From: Marsupella aquatica
Lineage: Eukaryota; Marchantiophyta
Reading direction: 5' to 3'
Assembly (NCBI GenBank): GCA_973895155.1
Contig: OZ316893.1
Span: 11,904,001-11,968,000, forward strand
DNA length: 64,000 nt
In this document: in pieces, positions 40,921 through 52,986 of the stretch
Layout: each line of letters starts with the position of its first letter
Numbering within the stretch: position 1 is the stretch's first letter
The notes under the pieces: generated by a model
The model's input: only the letters and a program-made list of their open reading frames with translations
Database searches by the model: none
Told to the model about the DNA's origin: nothing
Position numbers and translations under genes: made by a program

Positions 40921-43900
40921 GTAAGTGCAAGGTTTGAATGAAACGTGATCGACCCAAGCAAGGGTGAGAGGATATACGTACAGGCAAGAGGGGGAGAGAT
41001 TAGCCCCGGGTGACCAGGCCAGGATCCCGGCGAGGATGAGCACCATGCTTTGCGCTACTTCACCCAATCAGTCAATGCAACAAGAGAGATGCCATCTAGC
41101 ACTGTGTTCTACCCACTACTGATCACTAGCTCGTGCCTTCTCGATCAGTCAGCGCAAGTGTTGGGAAACAATGCTTGAACTGTTTGTCCTAAATTCGAAC
41201 ACCTCCACTCGACCACCCGCGTGCTAGCCCTCGTCTCCCGGCATTCGACTGTAGCTCACCTCATCAAACGGGAACGTTTACTCATCAATTGAAAACCTGC
41301 TTGATACAAACTTAAGGTTTTCACTCTCTGGGATGACGACGTCGTGTAGAATCGGGGCTCTACCTATTCCTCGGCCTGAGGAAGTTTAGATACTCGGAAC
41401 TCGTGCAATGCAGAGAAGACTTACTGTAGACTTCGAACAAGTTCAATGATGCGCAGGTCTAGAGGAGCTCAATTGCGATTCCCCATGATGCACTAGATAA
41501 CGCCATGAAGCTAAGTCTGTTGTATAAATTCACAGTTGGCGGATCTGCTTGGTCACTGTTGCCGTTATTAAAGCATCTGAACTGTTTCCGAGTAGTTCGT
41601 CTAGAGTAACGTGATGTTGACCAAATCAGGTAACATGCTATTTTGGCCAATCCTGTCAAATCAAGCCAAACGGGAAGCCCAGTGGGTGCCTAGTGCCTTA
41701 GGGCCTGTCAAAATTGTGCCCTGCTGGTAATTACACATATAATATAATGTGTGCATATATTGATTTAAAAATAAATAAAGAGGTTTATCAGGTACGGAGG
41801 AATGTAATACATGTTATATGTCATATTTTGATGTGCAGTTACCAAGACCCCCAAAGTTCTGGGTGTTGAGTGCCTTATTAGTGCCTGTCAAAGTTCTGGG
41901 TGCAGAGTGTGTTATTAGGGAGTGCATGTCAAAGTTTTCTTTCAACGCAAAGTGTTATGGGGGTTTTAGATGTAAACAATTTCTTTCCACTGGTCACAGT
42001 TGGAAAGGGTGTCCATGTTGTGAGAATAGAGAATCACAATATAGTCACTCAAAACTTTCACCACATGATTTTCAGTATCTGCACAGTTATGAAATTGATT
42101 TCCATTGTGGGTAGTACGTATGAACAAGGTTAGATGGTTACCTGGAGTCAAAGGTCTTCAACCAAGTCGCAATGGAGTGTAGCATTAGTAACTTTTCTAT
42201 TTTTAGTCATGACATTTGTAACTCCAAGGGTCATAATCAAAGTCACGGCAAGTATAGTCACTTACAATTAACAAAGTCACACAAGCTGAAAATAGTCACA
42301 TATTTGTTGGGTAAATTGTCAACCAGGATCGACACAAGAGTCACATCCAATGTGCACGCCAACAACTCATGCACATTCACCATGAGACTACACAGCATAT
42401 AAGTGGTTCACCCGGATGGGCTACGTCCACTGTCGTCGAGGAATCACTAATGATCAAATCATACATGGTCCACCATAGCCTCCTCCGCAGAGCTCTAAGG
42501 CGTATCTCCTCTCTAGGTCTTTCACCGACGACCTCACTATGTAGAATGAGTTCCACACTGGAACTCTCTAAGGTATTATGCTTACTCGAGTGAGCCACTT
42601 CACAAACTGTGCTAGTGTCTAACTAGAGCTAATGCTAGCCGCAATTAGCGGAGTACAAGGTAGAGGCAATACCTAACAATATTGTCTGAATGTGAAATTT
42701 TCTTCTAGTGTCTTATGGGGCTTGTATTTAATTCTAGGTAATATGTAACTCCTTACGTTGTGGCCATAAAACAATTTTATTGCTTTACCTGTATCTCATT
42801 TATGGCGTTGTTTTGGCATGTCCTATTGGGAGGGAGCCCGAGTGACTTAATGGGAACTAGAGATATTATTGAAGAGTACTACTTGATGAACCCCATGAGG
42901 TAAGTTGATTTAAGGTCTGGGCGGGATCACTCATGATCCCATAAAGTAACAATTTTCATTTACTTACGGGGTTGGCCCAAACAAAAAAATTTAATGAAAA
43001 TAGGGATGGCAAAGGGAAATTGGGTTATTGGAATGCTTTGGTATACTATCCTGACTACCCATGAATCCCTTCCTTAATTAAAGTAAATAGAGACAAAGAC
43101 CAAAAAAACAATGAATATTGCCAGAAAAACCTTCTATGCTATTTCCCCTTCATCTTTGCCCTCGTCTTTGCCATCCCTATTTTTTAATTTTTTTTGGTGG
43201 AAACGTATGTCATGCCTTTATTCATTGACTGAAAAAAAACAAGGTGCCCGTCAGAGAGGAGGAGATGGGAAAGACAAAAATGAACCAAAATAAGGGGGCT
43301 AGGTCGGAGAGAGAGCACCCTAAGAGATCGAGAAGAATGAGGGCCAAGCGAATCTAGTCTGCCAATCCCTGGTATTATTTGTCCAACCTCATTTTCAATT
43401 TTGTCCTAATTGAGAGTCACCAACAGATTTGTCTTTTTTAAGAGTTACGGTCCGAAGGCTTCACTCAAGACCCTAGCTCTGGAAAGTAACTCTGTATTGC
43501 ACTTTATTAGTAAGATATTGACTGTAATAGGTTTTTTAGTTGAACTAGATTTGAGCAGCGCTGTGCTTTGCTATGCCCCTATAGTAATTAGTTGACGTAC
43601 TTCTTACCATTCATTAAGATGTTTCTAAGATCACTAGATTTCCAAGATCTATCCAATGTGCAGATTTGAGAACAAGGGAAATAAGCATGTTACCAGATTG
43701 GGCTTTGCCTTTTAGTGAACCCTGTTCAAGCCAATTCATAAACAACAATTAGAGTATGGTCAGTACTGTCTGGATAATTAGTGTCTAACTTTAAGAAACC
43801 CACCAACTGGTGGAGATGCTCTTAGAAGCTTTCAACTAGTTAATCACAAGTTCCCTTATAAGTTAGTATGAGTAACTCTTGCTACTCATCCTCCTAAAAA

Positions 43901-46900
43901 TTTTCAACTAGTTAATCACAAGTTCCCTTACAAATTTAATATGGGTAACCGTTGCTACTCATCTAAGCACTCTAATATGCAATCCCAGTTTTTTTTCTCA
44001 TGGTTTGTTTATAGAATGTCATTCTGGTGGGAAGTTTCCCTGAGTGGTCATCATCTTAACTGTCTAAGTTGAAAATTTTCTCTAGCCATGATATGGGCCT
44101 AAAGTTGTGGACCTTTTTTTGCACCCAACTGTCACCGTCCCCATAGCTTGGAAGCTCCTGCAAATCCAGTTGTCAGGCCAACTAGCCAATCGTGGTGACC
44201 GACTAATCAAGTGGGGCCATTAGTGTGGGCCTTCCACGCAATGCAATTGTCAAGCTCAATTCCCTCTCCCCGGACACGTACAACTTAACCACAGCACTAC
44301 CACAGAAACTTGAATGTGCCAAGTGTAGTCATCCTCTTCATTACCACCAACAACTCCCTTTCAAAGCCACTTATTCCACCCCCAATTCCACCACTGGAGG
44401 CTTGATTATTGTCATGCACTTGATCAACTCCGACCCAGCAATGGCTAGCACCTACATAGAGATTGGCAAGTTAAATAAATATTCCATTCAAGGCAGATAA
44501 CTTGGCCATTGTGTTGTCTTGAGCCCAACTCTCATGCCCAACTATCGTTGGTGATTTGGTCAACAAATAGAGCATCCTAGACTATCAGTCTTGCCATAAG
44601 CAAAAACAAAGGGGTGACACCCATTTCTTGTCTAGAGATACTCTGCCATGTTAGATATTGCTCTAGTCTTGTGACTCATGAGCTAACCACAGTTAGTCTA
44701 ACTTGGGTTAGGACTTAGCTAATGTTAGCGGTTGTGCATATAGCCAGGGCTGATGCCAGACCCTGGATGGAACTTAGGCTCATTGTTACGGAGCTAGTTG
44801 AGAGATAGAGAGAGCTTGTGCTGTGGATGCTTGGTATGGCCGGTCGGCCTAGAGTGCAGTAAAGTTCTTGTGTGTTCCCATGGACGTAGTCTCATGTGGA
44901 GGTGAACCACGTATCTCTATGTGTAGACTATTGTGCGTTGGATGGTTCATGGGCTTGCCGTTGCGAATGTCGTCTATGCTCAACATGCCAAATGTGCCTT
45001 GCTTCCTCACTTTCTATTTGTCACCGATGGACCTCACTACCTCCAGGCGGGCCTCCAGGACATGCTCAATCCATGGCCCTATGCGCATAGCTTATCCTTG
45101 AACCTTGAGACCATCTCAAGGCTCCAAAACTACAACTAGCAAGATGCAACCAAGCCACTCATGGCTTTATGGGACTCCCAACACAAGCCCATGCTCTTGC
45201 CCCTCCCAGGTTTCCTCAAGCTTCCAAGCCACCCAAAGACAAACCTTGTTATGTTATTGCAGACAAATAGATTGCAATACCGCCTTAGTCCAAGAAGGCA
45301 CCTTGACAAAGGTGGTCATATATGAGTGGTTGCTAGTAGCGCCATCATTGACCTAGACACAATGTTATCAATGTGTAGTATTAATTGCCATCAAAAGTCA
45401 TTGGCAGAGAGTTATATCCCAACTAGATGCTTACTTGTTGGTATGGTCCCAACTCATGGCTATGGTGTTGAGGGCAAATTGATACAGATTGAGGGCAAAA
45501 ATAGGAGGCCAAAGTTGGTCTGGGGTGGCAGGTCCCCAGAAGTATGAGGAGAGTGTATGTTCTAAGAACCCTCAATCACAACAAGGATCACAAGTTAGCA
45601 ATTAGTTGAGATCATTCTTTCATTGCTCCTGCAGGCCAAGGGACAAGAGTAGTACACAAGGGCCATACATACATTCAAGTGGAGCATAGGGGAGGTTGAA
45701 TTGGTTGGCTTTGACTTGTAGTGCAACCCAAAGTGGCCGGGTGATTTTGGCACGTTGCAAAGCTGGTGATGATGGCTACCGAGAGTAAAGGTCTGTGGTA
45801 GGACGCCAGGCTGGGCGCTACATTGGCACTCCATCTAGAGACCACTGTACCAATCTACCCCGATGAGCATTTGGAGTTCATATGAAGATAGCTCTCATCC
45901 ATAGCTTTCAAATGATCCTGAGAACTAAGTGAGCACTTCTCAAATGAATTCACACTTGCAAAGGTATGTTTGGGGCTTGAGCCTTTGGTTGCAAGGCGAG
46001 GGGTAACTCACCAAAAATCCATGAGGAGAACACTCCCTTCGTTTGGAGACTTGCACCCCAGGAGACACATGCGCCCAAGGAGCAATGTTGTGCTCTAACC
46101 AAGGTGTGAAGGGAGAATCAAATTAGTTGGACAATGTCCCTTTCTTCCCTATTCCGAATTTTTCATGGAAAATTAGGAACAAGACCTCGACGGCTGCTCA
46201 ATTGGCAGAAAAAGGCCTTAAATTTGATGAATGGGATGTAAGCTCGCCAAATTACGTAGCTGATGTTGTGTGTGCTATTGTAGGAGAAGGTATTTCGGGC
46301 AGATCAGGCGGCAGATTGCTCTCACAGGTAAAGAGAGGCTTTTGGGTGTGGACGTGTCAGATTATGTGAGTAGCCCTACCACGAGCAACGAGATCAATGT
46401 CCCAAAATGCTGGCGTTCATTCACAGCGCCGAGGGAGGGGCAATTTCAGGACTTGCGTTCAAGCTGCAGCTACAGTAACAAAGTGCCCAGAGGAGATCAA
46501 AATCCATAATTCCTCGATCAATCTGCTCTCAAGGAGTTCTCTGCAGCCTTTCCTTTAGTGTATGGTATATGTCCCGACCAGACAACGAGTGAAGTACACT
46601 GCCCTGAGCTCTCTTGTAGGAGAAGCACCGGGAGGCAAGCTTAGTTGTTTCCGAACGATACATTGAAATATCTTTTCGTTAACTCGTTAGATTAAACAAT
46701 ATGGATATTTGGGTTTTCTGATTAAAATTGAAAAAGTGGAATAGTTGGGTATACTGGCATTTTCTTTCCACAACAGTCGACTCAAAGTGTGAGGTTCAAA
46801 TGGCCAGCTACCTGAATTCTACACACTTCAGTTTTCCGATTGCCCTCGAATTTCTACTCTTCGGACGCTCACGTTGGGTGTCTATCTGGGTCCCACACTG

Positions 46901-47268
46901 AAATGATTCCATCAAAAAGTTCAACCTTGATTGACTACTAGGCTTAAACTTCCCGACCCTTCTGTCCGAGAAGGCTATTGCATATTACTACATTGCCTGT
47001 AGTGAGTTTCAAACATTTCAGAAGCGAGCTGCTATATCTCTGTGCAGTGTCATAAGGTGACATACTCCTTACGAGTGCTCGTAGGAACCTTTGAAAAGAT
47101 TCGATTCAAAAAAAATGTACTATACAGTTATATGGTGTGTATACAAGAGTCGGCACACCTGTGCCACAGAAGCGCTCAATCATATACACACTACATCGTG
47201 CCTGTATGTTCTGGGATTCCTCGCGGAAGTAAATGGCTTTTGGAATTTCCATATTTTAAGGCCTTACT
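40921..47268. other. Intergenic, about 6.3 kb, no gene recognised
   Basis: A tract with repeated AGTCAC motifs at 42200-42345 and a 75-bp tandem duplication at 43828-43965 (CAACTAGTTAATCACAAGTTCCCTTA in both halves, as two shorter shared blocks). Open frames at 44225-44500 and 46127-46369 have no recognisable domain and no clear splice partners. Confidence 0.4.
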
Positions 47269-50197
47269 TCACAAACTCACCCAGTGTAAGGGATCCAATG
47301 CTTCTCCATTTCTCCTGACTGTATCAAACCATACCAAACATGACCCTGCCATGAGTTTGGGCAAAAGCACTACGTGTACAAGCATTTATGTGCTTAACTG
47401 CTATTTCTCGTGACTTCGCAAAGTTTCTTACTGATCGATATCGCCAGCTATCATATTATCGAAATTTATTAGAGAATTCTGACCCAAGATGACTACACGA
47501 GCTTGAACAAGAAGAAAGGAAAAAAGACAATAATAGCATTCACCTTCAAAATGTAAATGTGGACCAGTTGAATGCCCTGTTGAGCCCACTGCTGCAACAG
47601 GTTGCCCCTGTGCTACTTTCTGTCAATACAGCCGGACTACGCATTATCAAAGAACTCAAGCTTACCCATTCACTTCAGAGTTCATGAACAGCCAGCAATC
47701 CTTCTGTGGCTTAAAGTGAAACGTATCTCCTAGATAGTTTCAGTCGTTATAGCTCACCTGCCCCACACGAGCATGAATGGCACAGCAATGTGCGTATCTG
47801 GTGGTGAATCCTCCTTCATGTTGGATAGCGATCACATAGCCGTATCTGCCATCAAAACAGAATTGACAATTTCATCCAAACTGTCCAAAACTCAAGAAAA
47901 CCAAATGAGAGGAAGTTGCAAAGAGAGTAATGATAAACAGACATTAATTGATTGAGTATCCAAGATAAATGCATAGCTTTCGAGCTGATCTTGCATCAGA
48001 GTAAAGTTTCACTGAAGAACTTGCTCAGCTTTTCAATAGTAAGCAGTGGAATAGCCAGTGTCGCTCTTATGAGCCTCATGCATCAAATAATGAATTGTGG
48101 CATATTGATAATATTCAGGAATAAGTGCAGACTAACCTGCCACTCCACCCTGCAAATGTTACAGTACCTTGGTCTGCTGCAAGAATTGGAGTCCCTTGTT
48201 CTGCGGCTACGTCAACACCCTACATTTCCATTTGTCAAATGATTAATTAATGACTGACGGAAAGGTAACAATCCGGCCTTTCCATATCACCAAATACAAG
48301 TAAGTTGTGCTAGAGAAAATGGGACTCAAGAGAGACACTGGTCTTGCACAATCTCACCTCATGAAAGGCACCCCATCGCCAACCAAACGAGCTGCTGACA
48401 ACACTGCGACAAAATTTCAGTCACTGAGTCCTCCTATCCCATGAGGTGCAAATCCCAATTTTTCCAGCTGCTTCTAAAGAAGCTAATCAGAAGGATACCA
48501 GGAATATAAGCCAGTGACGTGAACAATACATGTTGGGTATGCTTATTGACGATTATGCCATTACCCAGCTGTGAGTGGTAGTTTGAAGCGCATCCTTTTC
48601 TCCTGGGGCGGAAAACCACGTTTTGTGTTCTTCCAACGCCCTAATCCACACACTAGGTATTCTCAGCTTTTTAGCACGTTTCTGAATAGAAATAAATACT
48701 TGGCCAAAACTTTCATATTTCGTTTCTTGTCCAACGAGACTGAAATGATAGCGGTTTGAAAGTAACTTGCAGTCAGGCAAACAAAACGGACATCTGAAAT
48801 ATGGGGAGCAGATTAACCTTCTGCTTTACCCATGGTCATAGGTGGCGTAGCTTTTGTTGGAGGCAGTGGCCCTCCAACATCAAGCCTTGAGAAGAGAGGC
48901 CGATTGGTTCTCCGTCGCCCAGCTCTCAACTCTACTACTTCTGTCTTGGAGGGTCCTGCACACATGGACCTAATGCTTATCAATACACGAATGATCCTTC
49001 AAACATGTCAATTGAAAGCAAAGAAGAAGCAATCAGCTAACACACTACAGAACGACGAAGTTCGTTTCGTTTCTGACAAACACCGAAGGTCTGAACAGAA
49101 AGGAAAAAGGTTATAACTGTCTACAATACAACGCCAGTCACATTCCTCACTTTAACTAATCATGTCATAAAAGAGAGCATCAATTCTCGTCAAGCCCTTT
49201 ATTCAGCCAACAATTCAGTGAGAACCAGAGAAAGTGTACGGAATTGCTACAGTAAATTACTTGTTGGAAAAATAGCATATCCACGATTTACTTCATGACA
49301 TACCCGGTAGACGAGCAACGATGCAGAGAAGGATGAAGAATTCTGGAGCGGGGCTCTTACCAGGGCTCACAGCCAACACGTCACCCTCAAAAATAACATC
49401 ATCTCGAAGACAATTTAGATATTGGAGCTCCAATACCCCAAGTCTATGGGACCCGAAAAACAAGCGTAAATTGTTAAATCGATAACATCTCTTGTTTTTT
49501 AGAAGGAACAATGGACAACTGGGGCATCACTTGGATCTCTTCCAGTAAGCGACAACTGTCATTGAAACGTCGGTCAACATTCAGAGCACTTGGGAGGAAA
49601 CCTCGATTACCCATGTGCAGAGGCAATGTCAGCCAGAGTATCCCCATATTGAACCTTCACGGTGTTTGGTGACAATGTCCTGCTGTTCTGAGCATGGCCA
49701 CTGAATTTGAAAGGGGGATGGAAAAATTTTAATGTCTTCTCCGAAGAATCCAACCTATACCCTAGGTCCGATGCAGCTCTCTCTCGCGGACTTGCCTTTC
49801 TCCCCACCAAATACTGCTGCTCAGATGCCACAGATCGCTCTATCTTGAGAATGCTGTTCGAATCCAGGAGCAACACTCAGGCTCATCTGCGTGAATATGT
49901 TGACAAGATGAACACACGGAATATACATGTTGAACATTGTCTTGCGTTCTTAGAAGGGAGGGACAAACATGAACATCAAAACTGGATTACTATGGGGCAT
50001 TGTACACTGATGAGAACTTACCTCCCAGTGTAGATCGTATCATCTTGTAGATTATTCAGCCTTTTGATCGAATTGACAGAAGTCCTGAACTCGTTTGCCA
50101 GCCACTCTAAGGAATCGCCTTCCACGACCTTGTACTCCCAATGTTTCTTCCCCAGAACGTGGCCGAAGAGGACCAAGGCTTTGCTGAGAGGAAGCAT
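47269..50197 (-). CDS. LysM and M23 metallopeptidase protein (putative peptidoglycan hydrolase)
   Basis: A multi-exon gene on the minus strand. Exons read by splice signal and phase: 50197-50022, 49853-49611, 49443-49361, 48955-48818, then an unresolved part, then 48403-48358, 48219-48137, 47845-47758, 47619-47544 and 47318-47269. Exons 1-2 encode a first LysM ([16 protein letters not shown] ... [12 protein letters not shown]). Exons 2-3 encode a second ([17 protein letters not shown] ... [14 protein letters not shown]). The later exons encode an M23 peptidase: FGWRWG, FHEGVD with the metal ligands His and Asp, [23 protein letters not shown], and [13 protein letters not shown] with the HxH ligand. 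The protein ends [11 protein letters not shown]. All M23 zinc-site motifs are present, so activity is expected. LysM binds GlcNAc polymers and M23 cuts peptide cross-links; in plants the likely substrate is plastid peptidoglycan. One or two exons between 48818 and 48403 are unplaced (a candidate is around 48690-48555). An upstream exon with a targeting leader may be missing, since the ATG at 50197 is followed directly by mature-looking sequence. Confidence 0.82.
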
Positions 50198-50514
50198 GTC
50201 GAAACCACGATTGGGTCACAACCCACTACTCTTTAAAAGATTTTCAACCTGGGGCCCTGGATTGCTACTGTACTGGGAAGTTTGCTGCCGGGGCAGATAG
50301 CTGCCTTGCTGAGTGTCACTTAGAAACGAGACATGGTGAGCAATGTCGATGGTTGTTCCTCGTTTATAATTCTTCAACAAATTAGAGTTCTACAGTAGTT
50401 AATGTGGCCAAATCTGGGTGACTCTACTCTTATTTAGGCGCTGATCCAGGGTGAGCCTCACGTGTAGAACTACTCAGGGTTCCAACAGGGGATGAAATTG
50501 CCAGATTGGCTATA
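50198..50514. other. 5' flank of the LysM-M23 gene
   Basis: This may contain a promoter and a first exon of the minus-strand gene. I could not place either. Confidence 0.35.
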
Positions 50515-50850
50515 GCTCTACAGGAGTCCTGGGCTGGAGCCTAAGGAGACAACGACTGTACAATGAGACAACTTTGAGTTCACAGCACTTCTGGGTTGGA
50601 CCATGATGAGAAAACTACAATGAGACAACTTCGAGTTCGAGTTCACAGCACTTCTGGGCTGGAGCTTAATGAGACAACTATAATGAGACAATGTCGAGTT
50701 CACAGCACTTCTGCGCTGGAGCTTACTGCATGAGACATGAGACAAGTACTGTAGGATGAGACTCCTTCGAGCTCACAGCACTTCTGCGCTAGAGTACAAT
50801 GAGACAACTTTGAGGATGACACAAGTTTGACTTCACAGCACTTCCCCATG
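50515..50850. repeat. Minisatellite, about five units of 60-75 bp
   Basis: Units share AATGAGACAACTTTGAG or a variant and GTTCACAGCACTTCTG, followed by GGCTGGAGC. Unit length varies because of small internal duplications (GAGTTCGAGTTC, GACATGAGAC). It lies upstream of the LysM-M23 gene. Confidence 0.85.
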
Positions 50851-52149
50851 ACCTCGACAAAAGTTTCATGAATCAATGTGTGTTGGTATTAGTATTTTAG
50901 GTCACTTGATTTTGGGGCTTAACAGGAAAGATCACCCTTCATTTGAGAAAACTAGCCTGATCACCCGGATGTAAATAGAGATGACGACAAAAACAAGTTT
51001 GCAAAATAAAAATGCTGTTGTTCATTTTTGCCTCCATCCCTCTTTTCTTTCTTCCTCATATTTATTTTTTGTCTTTATTGAGAGTCAGTCTTAGTTGTTT
51101 TCTTTCACCTTCACTTTTATTTTGTCTTTATTGAGAGTCACTCTTAGTTTTGTTCTTATTTAGAGTCACTCTTAGTTTTGTTCTTATTTAGAGTCGATGA
51201 CAATTTGGTTAATCTTTGATCCCATCCCTTTTTTTTGGTACACCTTCACTTTTAAGTTTTGTCTTATTGAGAGTTAAGGTCTAAGTTTAACTCTAGACAG
51301 TAGCCTTTGAAAGTAGCTTTGCATTGTTAGATTACTTGGTCAGACCCCAAGCACAATAAATCTCTTTGTGGGGCATGCTTTTTGAAAGCTTTCTTGGTGG
51401 ATCCCCTCGTTCATGTGTGTGAAGGGGGTGCTAATAACAAGCCCTCACCTTGTTAGAAGATCAAGGTTTAGGTTTGTTAAAACTGTGTACATTGTAACAA
51501 AGTCGACGAGCACCACTCCACATGAAGGAAAACGTTGGGACACAAGCGCTGACTACCAAATGGGAGGGAGACACAATATGTGAAAGAAACCATTGGCACA
51601 CAAGCTGGAGCTTTGTGCTCTGCCATAGCCCCAATCTGTGTCCCGGTTCGCAACAGTCATAGGGAATCCGGGACCTTTGCTCTTTCCCCTCTTTTCCTTC
51701 CCTTCATTGGGTTGCTTTGCCATTAGGATCTTGTCTTCCGGTTCGGCCTTTTTTGCCTTTGGGCACTGTGATATTTAATTTGCTTTTTCCTTACTTGTTT
51801 TGCCCTGAGTTTATGCCCAGCCATCTTAAAGACAAAAGCGGGTGGGAGATTTAGCATTTTCATTATAGGAAATAAAGTGAAGCTTATTCTCTTGTTTCCA
51901 TGTCCTAATTTAAAAACAATATAATCACAATGAAAAGTCAGTTTACACCAGGCTGCACGTAATATTCTGGAAATTTGCATGACAACATACTTTCCAAATT
52001 TTACAAGGACCCCAAAATATTTTATTAGTCCATGGTCCAGATTTTAGTTATTTATTTATTGTGCAAACTGAGATGACACTACTGTATGTGAGAAGGCATA
52101 ATGTTTGGATGTTAAGATCACTTCATAGCACATGGCAAAAACCATCCAA
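50851..52149. other. Intergenic with a short tandem repeat
   Basis: AT-rich. At about 51070-51200 there are three to four units of 32-36 bp with the core GAGAGTCACTCTTAGTTTTG or AGAGTCACTCTTAG. No gene seen. Confidence 0.5.
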
Positions 52150-52830
52150 ATTACAACACATGGTCCCTACTATCCAGGCATTGCACTTATATGCAGTGAA
52201 CTTTAGGCAGGGTCCTCAGGACAGATCAAAAGTAGCCAAAAAAAGGGTTCCCGTTATCCAGGTATTGCACTTAGGCAGGGTCAACAGGACAAATCACAAT
52301 TAACAAATAAGGGTCCCCATTATCCAGGTAATGAAAAGAACATATTATCCAGGCACACTTGTACACACTGCCCTTACTCAACTGGACGAATCAAAAGTAA
52401 CAAACAAGGGTCCAATTGAAAAAAATCTAACACTATAATAGGCAATCCCGCCCATTTGGCCACTTTCGTCCGTCGTCCCGTTACGAATTTGAATATCAGC
52501 GGGAATGAAACTGAACTGTCAGATTAAAGCATCTCTTTTTTCATATCCATCCGATCGTGAAATGAGACATGCATCAGATGTTGCTCCCTTCCGTGCACCC
52601 CCTGGACTCATTATGCCCCTCCACCCCCACCCGCAGCAAGGACCTCCACATAGGGCTTCGCGACTCACGTTTACATTCCATGCACTTTCTCCCTATGGGA
52701 CCGGCCCTCCTTGCACAGTGCAACGCATCGGCATAGGGCTCGTATATATATATCCAGGTAAAGAAAATTATCATCCAGGAATTGCACTTATACTCTTTAT
52801 GCAGTTAGGCAGGGTCCACTGGACGAACTC
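52150..52830. repeat. Tandem repeat upstream of CENP-C, interrupted by a dispersed repeat
   Basis: Units with TATCCAGGCATTGCACTTA, GGCAGGGTC and GGACAAATCA are at about 52150, 52250 and 52320, and another (CAGGAATTGCACTTATA ... GGCAGGGTCCACTGGACGAA) is at 52775-52826. The stretch at 52590-52745 does not belong to the array and contains the fragment shared with 29590-29652, so something was probably inserted there. Confidence 0.65.
52688..52742. repeat. Dispersed repeat fragment, matches 29590-29652
   Basis: CTCCCTATGGGA, GGCCCTCCTTG and GGCATAGGGCT occur in the same order as at 29590-29652. Confidence 0.55.
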
Positions 52831-52961
52831 GCAGGTCGTGTCTCGCGACACCCAACGGATCCGAAATTCAAAAAACCATCGTTGTGAGAAAATCAGACCT
52901 CGAATGTCGAACAAAGTTTCTTTCGGAGAGAGAAGAACGATGAAGAAGGAGCGAAATCGTA

Positions 52962-52980
52962 GAGAGAGAGAGAGAGAGAG
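52962..52980 (+). repeat. GA microsatellite in the CENP-C 5' leader
   Basis: A run of about nine GA units immediately upstream of the start codon at 52987. GA runs in leaders are common in plant genes. Confidence 0.8.
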
Positions 52981-52986
52981 ACGAGA

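Noticed and set aside
42200-42345. Repeated AGTCAC motifs as a second CACTA terminus
   Set aside because: No CACTA end or 3-bp duplication was found on either side.
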